62,794 bases of DNA from CAYQDF01 sp964416175 (GCA_964416175.1 CAYQDF010000008.1:1-62794); one strand, 5' to 3'. Shown: positions 24,858-34,495, counted from the first letter of the stretch. Numbers and translations: made by a program. Notes: generated by a model not told the origin, from the sequence alone.

Positions 24858-25392
24858 GAACCTTTTTACCTAACATGAATTCAGCAGAAAACAAACCAGC
24901 GCGCTGGGCGGAGTGGCGGGCTTCTGCGACTACTCCCGCGCAAACTCGGGACTTTGACCGTGTTCCGCTCAGACATGTCCCGCGGGTACTGAGGGGATGC
25001 CCGCCACGCAGTCGAAGCGGCAATTATTCCGAACTGACGTTACCTAACCTTTTTACCTTCTCGTTAAGCAGTCCAGGTGGTGAGGTAACCGGTCAATTAG
25101 AGGCGCGTCCAGGGAGATCCGTAAGCCGCGCTTAACCGTTAACGAATATTCCTGCCTGCCGGTTCCACCGGCAGGTTTCAATTGTACCAAATCCTTCTGA
25201 CGTGTAATATAATCGCCTCATTAATCCAGGCACACCATTGCCCGGAGGCAACCCTGTGCCGGCAGGCTCCTGATCATCCCTTCCCGGGAGCTGCACGCGC
25301 GGAGCAGGTTGCACAGCCTGCGAGGTTCGAGCATCTTTTTGTTTGGAACCCGGCAGTGTGCAAATCCGTCTTCTCCTTCAGGAGAATCCTGA
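24858..25392. promoter_or_regulatory. Divergent intergenic region before the giant macroglobulin gene
   Basis: No gene is seen in these 535 bases. The 10-mer CCTTTTTACC, linked to CTAAC, occurs twice (24861-24870 and 25048-25057). A perfect hairpin CCTGCCGG / CCGGCAGG (25155-25175) is followed by TTTCAATT and could terminate transcripts from the left. A promoter follows: TTGTAC (25182-25187), 17 bases, TAATAT (25205-25210), about 180 bases before the macroglobulin start. Confidence 0.55.
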
Positions 25393-28300
25393 ATGCCATT
25401 TCAATCTCAAGAGTCCCGGGCCTATCGATCGAGGCATTTCCTGCACGTCCCGCTGATCGTACTCCTGTTTGCTGCGCTGGCCTGCGCTTTACCCGGGGTG
25501 CAGCGGGAGACCCCGACTCCTACACCAACGGAAAAGTCGCCCCAGGTGGAAACACCCCTTCCGCCGGTTAAACCCACACCCACGCCTCGGCCCCTTCCGC
25601 CGGCCCTGGTGGAGAGCGACCCCTATCCCCGATCGGAAATTGCCCTGGACGGTTCCATCACGTTTTATTTCAACCAGCCGATGGACCGCGCTTCGGTTGA
25701 GGCCGCTTTTTCCGGGCTCTCCGGCACATTCAACTGGATCGATGACTCGACGCTGATATTCACACCGGATGAACCTGCACCGCCCGCCACCGAGCTCAAT
25801 GTCTCGCTGGGAACCGGCGCCAGGGCGACCAACGGCATGGCCCTGACCGAGCCGATCAGCCTGGTCTACCAGACCGTCGGCTACCTGCGCCTGTCCCAGG
25901 CTCTCCCGGAGGACGGGGCAACCGCTGTCGATCCAACGTCAGCAGTCGTCGCAGCATTCAACCGCCCGGTCGTCCCACTCGGAGCAGACCAGGAATCCCT
26001 GGCGCCGGCCTTCGCTATCGAACCGCCCGTGCCAGGGCACGGGGAATGGTTGAATACCAGCACCTACATCTTCTACCCGGAACCTGCACTGGCAGGTGGA
26101 GAGCAGTACACGGTGCAGCTGCGAGAGGACCTTGCCGGATTGGACGGCAGCCCGCTCGAGTTCATCGAATCCTGGTCCTTCACTACCGAGCTGCCCGGCC
26201 TCTCCGCCTTCGAGCCGGAAGATGGCGCCCGTAACGTGCGTCTGGATGCAAACATCCTCCTGACCTTCAATCAACCCATGGATCCAGACAGCGTCGCCGG
26301 GAACCTCCAGGTCGAAGACGAAGGAGGTGAGCGTGTCTCCGGGGAGGTTTCCTGGAATGATGACTTTACCATCGCTACGTTTGACCCGGAAGGTCTGTGG
26401 CGGCGCGGCCAGCAGTATACTGTCCGCCTCGGCGCTGCCAGCCGTTCAGGCGGCGGCACTCCCTTGGGCGCGCAGCAGGAGTTCGATTTCCGCACGGTCG
26501 GGGAACTGGCTGTGCTGAGCAGCAAGCCGGCGGAAAGAGGCTTGAAAGACGCCTACAGCGGAGTGTTGATCACCTTCAGCGCGCCGGTAAAACCGCAGAA
26601 TGTCCTTCAGTTCATCACACTTGAGCCGGAAATCCCCAACCTGGAAGCTTACGTCGATGAAGAGCAGGCGACTCTCTGGATCTACGGCAACTTCTCACCG
26701 GAAACGGATTACACCCTGACGATCTCCCCCAACCTGCCAGACGCATGGAACGGCCGCCTGGGGCAGGACTTCACTTTACATTTCAGGACCCGCCCGCTCG
26801 ATCCCAATCTGGTCGTCACCTACGGCACCGACGTTTTGTTCGTGCGACCGGAGGAATCGCGCCTCACCGTCCAGGCTACGAACTTGGGAAGGCTGTCCCT
26901 GTCCATCGGGCGTGTTCCGGTGGATGATTTCATCGCCATGCTGGCGCCAGGCGGCTTCAACCTGCGCCAGGCTTACCAGCCTGAAGATCAGCAGACGTTC
27001 TCCCAGGCACTGGACCTCCCGGCGAACCAGAGCACAGCGGTCGACATCCCGCTCACCATGGGTGGCGCTCCCCTCAGCCCCGGCTTCTACATCCTGCGCT
27101 TCAACGTCGGCGTGAAGTACATCTACCCGGGCCCTTACCTTCTGATCGTCAGCAGCGTCAACACGACCCTGAAAATGAGCGCCATCGACGCCCTCGTCTG
27201 GGCGGTGGACCTGCGGGATGGCTCTCCCCTGGCAGATCAGCCGGTGACGATCTACGCCGAAACCGGTTCTGTGATCGCCAGCGGTGAGACGAACCGCGAT
27301 GGGCTGTTTTCGGCCGAGTTCCCACCGCGCCGGGACGTGTACGACACGGCGTTCGCCATCATCGGTGAGCCGGGAGAGGAAGGCTTTTCCGCTGCCCTCA
27401 CCAATTGGAACCAGGGGATGCTTGGCAACGAATTCGGACATCCCATCGATTACACGCCTCCCCACCTCGAAGCTTACCTTTACACCGACCGTCCCATCTA
27501 TCGGCCGGGACAGACGGTGTTCTTCCGGGCGATCGCTCGCCAGGCTTACAACGGCCGCTACGACATCCCAGATCAGTCCAGCCTGCTGGTAAAGCTGTTC
27601 AACCCCCTCGGCGAGGAGATGGCAGCTTTCGACCTGCCGCTGTCGGTCTATGGGACCGCTCACGGCTCTTACCAGCTCCCAGAGGACCTCGAACCGGGGC
27701 AATACTACCTCTCGAGCGAAGAGGCGAATTACAGCTCGGTCGTTTTCCACGTGGCTGAATACCGCAAACCGGAGATAAACCTCAGCGTCACGTTCGCAGC
27801 GGACCAGGTGAAAGGCGGGGATCCGCTGGAGGCGACCATCGAAGCGCGCTACTTCTTCGACGCCCCGGCTGGAGACGTCCCGCTGACGTGGATCCTGTAC
27901 CGTGAACCTGATTTTTTCTTCTATCCGGGATACGAGGTGGGCAGGCAGGACACACGCTGGCTGTCGCCATTCCCGTCATTCTTTATCCCCTCGTTGGGGG
28001 AACAGGTCGACCAGGGGGAGGGACAGACTGGTCCTGACGGTCGGTTTGAGATCGAACTCTCCACAGAGGCTTCGGATACCCGGTATCGCTATCGTCTGGA
28101 GGTAACCGCCACCGATGAGACGGGCCTCCCTGTCAGCGCGCGCGCCGAGGCGCTGGCCAACCCGGCCGATTTCTTCATAGGCGTCAGACCAGACGTCTGG
28201 TTCCTCCCTGCCGGGCGTGAGGCTGGTTTCGAGGTGCAGGTCGTGGATTGGGCGGGAGATCCCGCCGGGGAACGCTCCCTGCGGGCTGATTTCCAAAAAG

Positions 28301-31300
28301 TCGAATGGGAATTGATCGAACCGCCGCCAGGTGAACTGCGCCAGCTCCCCACGTACGCGCCGCGCTACACGCCGATTGACAGCACGGATTTCGCCACCGG
28401 AGAAGATAGCGCGGCGCGCGTGGCTTTCACCCCGCCAGAGCCGGGGACTTACCAGCTGAATGTTTCCGGGGCCGATCCGGGCAGCGAGCTGGCTCTAACC
28501 GAAGTGTTGCTCTGGGTGGGCGGATCCGGAGAGGCGACCTGGCCAAACCTCCCAAACCAGCGTCTGCGCCTTACGGCCGACAAGGATTCCTACCTCCCCG
28601 GCGAAACAGCGCAGGTCTTCGTCCCCAACCCGCTGGGTGAGAACGTCCAGGCTCTGGTCACCGTGGAGCGGGGGGTCGTGTTCAGCCACCAGGTCATCGC
28701 AATAGACGGCAGCGGAACCAGCCTGTCTATCCCGCTCGGCCACGATGAGGCGCCGAACGTGTACCTCTCCGTGACCTTGCTGCGCGCCGGCGGCGAGTCA
28801 GGGCCTGATTTTCGACAGGGGATCATCAACCTGCCGGTCGAGCCGGTCGCCCAGACCCTTGAAGTTACATTGACCAGCCAGCCTCAGAGGACGGGACCGG
28901 GCGAACCGGTCACTTTCGACCTGCTGGTGACCGATTCCCGGGGGGAGCCTGTAGAGGGGGAGTTCTCCCTGTCGGTGGTCGATCTGGCTGTGCTCGCGCT
29001 GGCTGACCCAACCGCGCCGGACATTGTCCCGGCGTTCTACGGCATCCCGCCGCTCGCCGTGAACACCAGCCTCGGACTGGCTGCCTGGACCGGGCGCGAA
29101 TTGCTCGCCCCGGAGGGACTGGGCGGCGGCGGAGGCGACCTCGCTCCGCCGATCGAGGTGCGTGAAGAATTCCCAGACACGGCGTACTGGAACGCCGAAT
29201 TCACCACCGGCGCCGACGGGCGCGCCACAGTGACGGTCGACCTACCGGACACCCTGACCACCTGGCAGATCGACGTGCGCGGCATCTCTCAGGACAGCCG
29301 CGTCGGGCAAGCCCAGGACCAGGTCGTGACGACCAAGGACCTCCTGGTTCGCCCGGTGACGCCGCGCTTCCTGGTGCTCGACGATCACACCCTCCTGGCG
29401 GCCGTGGTGCAGAACAACACCCCTGCGGACCTCCAGGTGACCGTCGCCCTGGAGGCGGCAGGCTTCGCGCTGGACGAGCCAGACCAGGCGTTGCAGTCCG
29501 TTGCCGTGCCGGCGGGAGGCCGGACCCGGGTCGAGTGGTGGGGAGTCGCCCTGGACGTCGCCAGCGCCGACCTGGTATTTTCGGCGACTGCCGAAGGCCC
29601 CGCGGGAGTGAGGCTGGAGGATGCCGCCCGCCCGGCCCAGGGCGCTCTCCCGGTCCTGCGCTACGTCGCCCCACAGACCTTCGGGACGTCAGGCGTACTG
29701 GAGAACCGCGGCGAACGCCTGGAACTGGTCAGCCTGCCGCGCTCTTTCGACCCCGCCGGGGGGTCCCTGGACGTGGAAACGGCGCCCACTCTAGGCGCAG
29801 CCCTGCTTGCCGCCCTGGACGTCCTGGAAGAATACCCTTATGACTCGTGCGAGATCATCGTCTCGCGCTTCCTCCCCAACCTGGAGACCTACCGCGTCGT
29901 CCAGGAGTTTGGGCTGGAGGATGAAGGGCTCCGTTCCCGCCTCGACCGCACCCTGGAGGATTCGCTTGCACAGCTGGCTGCCCGCCAGAACGACAACGGC
30001 GGATGGGCCTGGGGGCGCGGCGGCCCGAGCGACCCGTTCATCACAGCTTACGTCCTCCTCGGGCTGACGCGGGCCAGCGAGGCGGGAATCGACCTGGAAG
30101 CCGGGGTGATTCCAGCAGGTGTGGAGTACCTGCGCGCGGCGCTGCCAGCCGTGGAGATGCTGGAAGAGACCTGGCAATTCGACCGCCTGGCGTTTGAACT
30201 CTACACGATTGCCGAAGCCAGGGCTGCGGGGCTCGCGAGAGGCGGCGAATCAGACCTGGCGATCGCGGCAAACCTGTTTACTGGGCGAGACCGCCTGAAC
30301 CCGTGGGCACAGGCGCTCCTGGCACTCACCTTCGAGAACCTGGCTCCGGGGGATGAGCGGACATTGACTCTGTTCTCAGACCTGGAAGCGGGCGCCTCTC
30401 GTTCGGCGACCGGCGTGCATTGGGAGAACAAGGTGACCAGCTGGCAGAACATGAGCAGCACAATCCAGGCCACTGCCACAGTGCTCTACGCCCTGGCGCA
30501 ACACGATCCGGCCTCGCCTCTGGTAGCTGACGCCATGCGCTACCTGATGGCGCACCGTGACGCCTCGGGAGCCTGGCCTTCCACTTACGAGACCGCCTGG
30601 ACGCTGATGGCGGCCGCGGAGGTCATGCGCGGCACCGGGGAGTTGGAAGGGAGTTTTGCCTTCTCCGTGGAGCTCAACAGCGCGCTGCTGGTTACCGGTG
30701 AGGCGACGAGGGCGGCGCAGATGACCCCGATCACAGCCACGGTCCCCATCAGCGACCTGTATCCGGACGACCCGAACGCGCTTTTGATCGAGCGGGGAAG
30801 CGGTCCGGGCCGCCTGTACTACAGCGCCCACCTGACCGTGCACCGCCCGGTTGAGGAAGTCGCCCCGCTCGAGCGAGGGATCAGCCTCAGCCGTTCGTAC
30901 TATCCTTCGACGGACGCCTGCGAACAGGCAGGCAGGGCGGATGAGGAATGCCCCCCTGTCGAGGGCGCCCGGGCTGGCGAGCTGGTCACCGCCCGTCTGA
31001 CGATCACGGTGCCGGAAACAGCTTATTATTTGATCGTCGAAGACTATATCCCGGCTGGAGCTGAAGTGCTCGACACCAGCCTGAAGACCAGCCAGTTGGG
31101 CGCGGTCCCGGAATACGATCCCCGCCGGCCCTTGGATGAGGGGTGGGGGTGGTGGTATTTCGGAGAACCGCGGGTCTACGACGACCATATTGCCTGGTCG
31201 GCAGAATCGCTGCCGCCAGGGACCTACGAGCTGACCTACCAGCTGGTCAATTTGCAGCCTGGGGAGTACCGCGTGCTGCCCGCCCGCGCCTGGCAGGCGT

Positions 31301-31356
31301 ACTTCCCGGAAGTCCAGGGGAACAGCGCCGGCGAGGTATTCGAGATTGGCAGATAG
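25393..31356 (+). CDS. Bacterial alpha-2-macroglobulin-like lipoprotein, thioester motif degenerate
   Basis: This 1987-residue lipoprotein has a signal peptide ending in the lipobox LAC31, a Thr/Pro linker, and about four Big_5/SbsA-like Ig modules (FNQPMD and similar, residues 75-480). Then come macroglobulin MG domains, including YTDRPIYRPGQTVFFRA near residue 700, the A2M core (FPDTAYWNAEFTTGADGRATVTVDLPDT cluster, about 1260-1290), an alpha/alpha-barrel thioester-type domain (1460-1760) and a beta tail. Bacterial A2M proteins trap foreign proteases at the surface. Where active members have YPYGCTEQ, this one reads YPYDSCEII: Cys1486 is shifted by one and Gln is absent, so no thioester should form. 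No PbpC-like partner gene is adjacent. Confidence 0.9.
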   Translation: MPFQSQESRAYRSRHFLHVPLIVLLFAALACALPGVQRETPTPTPTEKSPQVETPLPPVKPTPTPRPLPPALVESDPYPRSEIALDGSITFYFNQPMDRASVEAAFSGLSGTFNWIDDSTLIFTPDEPAPPATELNVSLGTGARATNGMALTEPISLVYQTVGYLRLSQALPEDGATAVDPTSAVVAAFNRPVVPLGADQESLAPAFAIEPPVPGHGEWLNTSTYIFYPEPALAGGEQYTVQLREDLAGLDGSPLEFIESWSFTTELPGLSAFEPEDGARNVRLDANILLTFNQPMDPDSVAGNLQVEDEGGERVSGEVSWNDDFTIATFDPEGLWRRGQQYTVRLGAASRSGGGTPLGAQQEFDFRTVGELAVLSSKPAERGLKDAYSGVLITFSAPVKPQNVLQFITLEPEIPNLEAYVDEEQATLWIYGNFSPETDYTLTISPNLPDAWNGRLGQDFTLHFRTRPLDPNLVVTYGTDVLFVRPEESRLTVQATNLGRLSLSIGRVPVDDFIAMLAPGGFNLRQAYQPEDQQTFSQALDLPANQSTAVDIPLTMGGAPLSPGFYILRFNVGVKYIYPGPYLLIVSSVNTTLKMSAIDALVWAVDLRDGSPLADQPVTIYAETGSVIASGETNRDGLFSAEFPPRRDVYDTAFAIIGEPGEEGFSAALTNWNQGMLGNEFGHPIDYTPPHLEAYLYTDRPIYRPGQTVFFRAIARQAYNGRYDIPDQSSLLVKLFNPLGEEMAAFDLPLSVYGTAHGSYQLPEDLEPGQYYLSSEEANYSSVVFHVAEYRKPEINLSVTFAADQVKGGDPLEATIEARYFFDAPAGDVPLTWILYREPDFFFYPGYEVGRQDTRWLSPFPSFFIPSLGEQVDQGEGQTGPDGRFEIELSTEASDTRYRYRLEVTATDETGLPVSARAEALANPADFFIGVRPDVWFLPAGREAGFEVQVVDWAGDPAGERSLRADFQKVEWELIEPPPGELRQLPTYAPRYTPIDSTDFATGEDSAARVAFTPPEPGTYQLNVSGADPGSELALTEVLLWVGGSGEATWPNLPNQRLRLTADKDSYLPGETAQVFVPNPLGENVQALVTVERGVVFSHQVIAIDGSGTSLSIPLGHDEAPNVYLSVTLLRAGGESGPDFRQGIINLPVEPVAQTLEVTLTSQPQRTGPGEPVTFDLLVTDSRGEPVEGEFSLSVVDLAVLALADPTAPDIVPAFYGIPPLAVNTSLGLAAWTGRELLAPEGLGGGGGDLAPPIEVREEFPDTAYWNAEFTTGADGRATVTVDLPDTLTTWQIDVRGISQDSRVGQAQDQVVTTKDLLVRPVTPRFLVLDDHTLLAAVVQNNTPADLQVTVALEAAGFALDEPDQALQSVAVPAGGRTRVEWWGVALDVASADLVFSATAEGPAGVRLEDAARPAQGALPVLRYVAPQTFGTSGVLENRGERLELVSLPRSFDPAGGSLDVETAPTLGAALLAALDVLEEYPYDSCEIIVSRFLPNLETYRVVQEFGLEDEGLRSRLDRTLEDSLAQLAARQNDNGGWAWGRGGPSDPFITAYVLLGLTRASEAGIDLEAGVIPAGVEYLRAALPAVEMLEETWQFDRLAFELYTIAEARAAGLARGGESDLAIAANLFTGRDRLNPWAQALLALTFENLAPGDERTLTLFSDLEAGASRSATGVHWENKVTSWQNMSSTIQATATVLYALAQHDPASPLVADAMRYLMAHRDASGAWPSTYETAWTLMAAAEVMRGTGELEGSFAFSVELNSALLVTGEATRAAQMTPITATVPISDLYPDDPNALLIERGSGPGRLYYSAHLTVHRPVEEVAPLERGISLSRSYYPSTDACEQAGRADEECPPVEGARAGELVTARLTITVPETAYYLIVEDYIPAGAEVLDTSLKTSQLGAVPEYDPRRPLDEGWGWWYFGEPRVYDDHIAWSAESLPPGTYELTYQLVNLQPGEYRVLPARAWQAYFPEVQGNSAGEVFEIGR

Positions 31357-31380
31357 AATAATTTCCCCCGTGAGCGGAAT

Positions 31381-31407
31381 GGGTACCTGCTGTAATTTCA
31401 GGTACCC
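31381..31407. terminator. Hairpin between convergent genes
   Basis: GGGTACCTG (31381-31389) and CAGGTACCC (31399-31407) form a perfect nine-base-pair stem with a nine-base loop, 25 bases after the macroglobulin stop. There is no T-run on either side. It probably helps end transcripts from both directions. Confidence 0.55.
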
Positions 31408-31478
31408 ACCCTAAAATGGGAGAATGTTTACCATCCAAAGATGTCTTCCGTCACCCTTCGTTGGTCCTCCGTCATCGA

Positions 31479-32426
31479 TCACAGGCATCCCTCGACAGGA
31501 TACGTGTACCCCCGTTCGATTGGCTGCGCTGCTTCCAGATGCCTGCGCACGTACTGCCCGCAATTGCTGCCGATGTAACTCTCTTCGACCTCCCCGATGC
31601 TGACGATGGTCTGGTATCCCGCTTCCTGCAACTCCCGCACGATCGAGTAGTCCCCGCCCGCTCGCTGAGGGTCAATATATGATGAGTACCCACTCTCCCG
31701 GGCCCGGTACGTGGGGTTGAGCGGGGTGATCTTGACCAGGAACTTGTCCGGATCGAAGTGCTCCCGGAGGGCGGCGGGGTCGACCGGCATCCCTGCCGCC
31801 AGGGCGAAATTAAGGCCGATCTTGCGGTCACCCGGCGCGTAGAACCGTTCGCCGTACTCCGCCATCTCCGCGAACCCCCATTTCTTGACCGGCATGATCT
31901 CGTCCCGCAGCTTTTCGTCGGTGGTGTGGATCGAGAACTGGAACTGGAACCGCCCGCCGGAGAATTTCTCCCGTTTGATCGCCAGCAGCCTTTCGAAGAA
32001 TGCGCCCGCGCCGCGGGGGGCAATCGTCGAGATCGAGGGCATGAAGCCGGGCACATCGAACAACACCGGGATCTCCTCGATCGCTTCCAACACTGCCGGA
32101 TTGAAGGACGGCTCACCCATCCTCGCAAACTGAACTTTGAACTGCCGCGAAGGGACGCGGCCATCCGGGTACCGCGGCCGGACCAAAGCATCGATCTGGG
32201 CGAGGATGCCGTCCTTCGAGACCCTCCCGTGGTAGGACCCACCTGCGTCGCACATTTTGCAGCCCACCGGGCAGCCGTACATGGTCGACACCAGGAGCAC
32301 CCACTTCTCCTCCCGCGACAGGGGAGGCTGCAACGCCTCGACGAACTCGATCAGGTTCCCATCGTCCATCTCGGCGATATAGACGATGGCGACTTCTTCT
32401 TTTCCAGCCGTGGCCAGAACCTTCAT
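31479..32426 (-). CDS. RlmN/Cfr-related radical SAM protein missing the second catalytic cysteine
   Basis: This 315-residue radical SAM protein is related to RlmN, which methylates C2 of adenosine in 23S rRNA and tRNA. The cluster motif is Cys52, Cys56, Cys59 (CPVGCKMC). FARMGEPSFN matches the RlmN FMGMGEP segment, and SNCGQYV supplies the methyl-carrying Cys (Cys289). The resolving Cys of RlmN, in TLCVSSQVGC, is Leu45 here (VLLVSTMYGC), and the N-terminal RNA-binding helical domain is short. Standard rRNA methylation is therefore uncertain. Its start overlaps the stop of the upstream flavoprotein by four bases. It is last in a three-gene overlapping operon. Confidence 0.8.
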   Translation of the reverse strand: MKVLATAGKEEVAIVYIAEMDDGNLIEFVEALQPPLSREEKWVLLVSTMYGCPVGCKMCDAGGSYHGRVSKDGILAQIDALVRPRYPDGRVPSRQFKVQFARMGEPSFNPAVLEAIEEIPVLFDVPGFMPSISTIAPRGAGAFFERLLAIKREKFSGGRFQFQFSIHTTDEKLRDEIMPVKKWGFAEMAEYGERFYAPGDRKIGLNFALAAGMPVDPAALREHFDPDKFLVKITPLNPTYRARESGYSSYIDPQRAGGDYSIVRELQEAGYQTIVSIGEVEESYIGSNCGQYVRRHLEAAQPIERGYTYPVEGCL

Positions 32427-33313
32427 CTGGATCCCTCCATGAGCTTCTGGTAGACCTTCATCGCCGCCTGCACGCCGTTCCCGACCGCGATCGAAGTCTG
32501 CCGGTAAATACCGTTCGCAACGTCTCCGATAAAATAAAGCCGTCCCTCTTCTTCTAACTGGGGTGAGAGTGCCCTGAGCCCCTCCGCCAGGAAGTCCAGC
32601 CGGGGATCTCTTCCGAAAGCGGCGATCAGCGCGTGGGGGTGGAGGATCAGCCTCCCCTCAGGCTGCCGGCATTCCAGGCGCAGCCGCTCCGGACCATCCG
32701 GATCGATCTCCAGGACCGTTGTGTTATCGTAGTAGTGGATGGCCGGGTCAAGCCGGGCGCGTTCCCACAGAAGCGGGAGGCAGCGCCGCGCCGCGCCCCG
32801 GTTGAGGATCGAAACCTGGTTGGACTTTGCCAGATTTAACGCGTAATCGAAGGCCGCGTCTCCGGCGCCCAGGATGACGATTTCCAGTCCACGCCTGTCG
32901 AGCAGGGGAACGATTTCGTAGAAGATCTTCCCCTGCAGGGCGCTGGGGGTCCCTGGAGAAGTCATGGCGCGCGGCCGGGTGCCGGAAGCGATCAGCGCGA
33001 TGCGCGCCTTGTACACGGCGCGATCCGTACGGGCGTGGAACAGCCCAGATCGGTGATCGAGCTCCAGCACCTCTTCTTCCGTCACCTGGAGCGAGAGCTC
33101 CCTGAACTGCTTCTCGATGAGCCGAACCAGATCCCTCCCGGCTATTCCCCCCGGGAATCCCGGGTAGTTTTCGACCAGGTTGGCGTTCCTTAATAACCCT
33201 CCAATCGCATCTTTTTCGAATATGCGCGGCGTTATCCCGTAGCGCTTGAGCTGGATCGCGGACGCCAGCCCCGCTGGACCGGCTCCGATGATCAGAACCG
33301 GCTCAATTTTCAT
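32423..33313 (-). CDS. FAD/NAD(P)-dependent thioredoxin-reductase-like flavoprotein without the redox CxxC
   Basis: This 296-residue flavoprotein is of the thioredoxin reductase fold. The FAD dinucleotide motif GAGPAGLASAIQL begins at about residue 10, a second motif VILGAGDAAFDYALNLA binds the pyridine nucleotide, and FIGDVANG closes the FAD site. The CxxC that thioredoxin reductases carry just before the second motif is missing (EIVPLLDRRG there). It is more like ferredoxin/flavodoxin-NADP reductase-type relatives. It overlaps both neighbours (11 bases with the hydrolase, four with the radical SAM gene). An inference is that it delivers electrons to the radical SAM enzyme. Confidence 0.82.
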   Translation of the reverse strand: MKIEPVLIIGAGPAGLASAIQLKRYGITPRIFEKDAIGGLLRNANLVENYPGFPGGIAGRDLVRLIEKQFRELSLQVTEEEVLELDHRSGLFHARTDRAVYKARIALIASGTRPRAMTSPGTPSALQGKIFYEIVPLLDRRGLEIVILGAGDAAFDYALNLAKSNQVSILNRGAARRCLPLLWERARLDPAIHYYDNTTVLEIDPDGPERLRLECRQPEGRLILHPHALIAAFGRDPRLDFLAEGLRALSPQLEEEGRLYFIGDVANGIYRQTSIAVGNGVQAAMKVYQKLMEGSR

Positions 33314-34028
33314 GACCACCCTCCAAAGCGGCAAGGACCTCGGCCACCAGCACCGGTGCGGCGAAGCCGTGAGTGAGATTGAGCAGCGTTCCCAGGTGGA
33401 AGCGCTCGTTGTAAGTGGCCGTCCCGTCGACGGTGAAGAAGACCTCGAAACCGCGCACGAAAGCGGAGCGGGCGGTCGTCTCGCAGCACAGGTGGGTCAT
33501 GACCCCGCAGATCACGACCTGCCTGATGTTCCGTTCCCGCAAGACTTCTTCCAGGCATGTCTGGTAGAACGCATCGTATTGAGATTTTTGAATGACGATG
33601 GGGGATTGCTGATTGCTGATTGCTGATTGTTGATTGTTGAATTCTGACTGCTGATTTACAAGAGTTGGAGGGGCCAGGTCGTCGATGATCCTGTGTAAGG
33701 GGTTATCCAGGGTGATGATCTCACGCCACCAGCGAGCCATGAGCCCGGTGTCCTCGAGCGTGTTCACGTGCCAGGTGAGGACGACCGGCAGGCCGCGGCC
33801 AGAATATCCCCGGACCATTCGCTGGATTCCTGGGACGATGGCCGGCGCGCTTGGCACGAAGGCGTGCGATTCCGCTTCGAGGAAATACCGCTGCATGTCC
33901 AGGACAAGCAGGGCCGAACGTTCGGGGACGAAATACGGACGGTAAGAACGTAGATTTTCCCTGGCCTGCTGGAGGAGATCTACTGATTTCTGCTTGATCG
34001 TAGAAGGGGTAAAGTAAGCCTCTTTCAA
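33303..34028 (-). CDS. Isochorismatase-like cysteine hydrolase with a repeat-derived insertion
   Basis: This 241-residue protein is of the isochorismatase/nicotinamidase superfamily. The catalytic triad fits Asp44 (LVLDMQRYF), Lys148 (IQKSQYDAF) and Cys181 (CGVMTHLCCETTAR). Directly before the Lys strand lies an extra Gln/Asn/Ser stretch (about residues 125-142, repeated NQQS) that other family members lack. It is encoded by eight heptanucleotide repeats and keeps the reading frame. It would form a surface loop near the active site. Family substrates include isochorismate, nicotinamide and carbamoyl compounds; this one is unknown. It is first in a three-gene overlapping operon. Confidence 0.83.
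   Translation of the reverse strand: MKEAYFTPSTIKQKSVDLLQQARENLRSYRPYFVPERSALLVLDMQRYFLEAESHAFVPSAPAIVPGIQRMVRGYSGRGLPVVLTWHVNTLEDTGLMARWWREIITLDNPLHRIIDDLAPPTLVNQQSEFNNQQSAISNQQSPIVIQKSQYDAFYQTCLEEVLRERNIRQVVICGVMTHLCCETTARSAFVRGFEVFFTVDGTATYNERFHLGTLLNLTHGFAAPVLVAEVLAALEGGHEN
33604..33659. repeat. Heptanucleotide repeat array, eight units, inside a coding sequence
   Basis: Eight 7-base units each start with GA: three GATTGCT, two GATTGTT, then GAATTCT, GACTGCT and GATTTAC. The array lies inside the cysteine hydrolase gene and encodes its NQQS repeats. Related arrays lie at 35904 and 44589. Confidence 0.9.
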
Positions 34029-34111
34029 GAGAAACCAGGTGACTTAGGATCGGGTCGAATTCGTGTTCTTGATTTTAACACGCCTTTCGGACATCAAGTT
34101 AATCCTCATAG

Positions 34112-34117
34112 TATAAT
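34112..34117 (+). promoter_or_regulatory. -10 box before the DUF1232 gene
   Basis: TATAAT lies 22 bases before the DUF1232 start. The -35 region is poor. It is in the divergent gap from the cysteine hydrolase operon. Confidence 0.5.
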
Positions 34118-34138
34118 GCCTCCAAATTGGAGGATTCT

Positions 34139-34495
34139 ATGCCCGGCGAACCAAGACGACCGATCCAGCCGTACAGCGGCGGCTTCTTCAGCGACATCTC
34201 GAACCACCTCAAGCTCGTCGTGCGGCTGCTGCTCGACCGGCGGGTGAACCCGCTCATCAAGCTGATCCCGATCGCCACAATGGCTTACCTGTTTATCCCT
34301 GATCTCATCCTTGGTCCCTTCGACGACGCCGCCGTCATCGGCCTGGGCATTTTCGTCTTTGTCGAGCTTTGCCCGCCGGAAGTGGTCGAGGAGCACCGGG
34401 CAGCTCTGGCGAGGACCATCCCCGGCGAATGGCGCGACCCACAGCAGACTGAAGATAATGAAATCGTCGACGCCAAGTTCAAGGACGAAGAGTAA
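34139..34495 (+). CDS. DUF1232 (YkvA-like) small membrane protein
   Basis: This 118-residue protein carries the DUF1232 motif, a short hydrophobic hairpin with YLFIPDLILGPFDDAAVIGLG at about residues 50-70. The acidic IPDL and FDD residues are typical. The N-terminus is basic and probably cytoplasmic. GGAGG before ATG 34139 supports the start. The function of the family is unknown, but it is often linked to membrane homeostasis. It is followed 38 bases later by a secreted sugar dehydrogenase, possibly in one transcript. Confidence 0.85.
   Translation: MPGEPRRPIQPYSGGFFSDISNHLKLVVRLLLDRRVNPLIKLIPIATMAYLFIPDLILGPFDDAAVIGLGIFVFVELCPPEVVEEHRAALARTIPGEWRDPQQTEDNEIVDAKFKDEE

Noticed and set aside
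33600..33660. CRISPR array
   Set aside because: The repeats are seven bases long, directly adjacent and without spacers. It is a heptanucleotide array in a coding gene.
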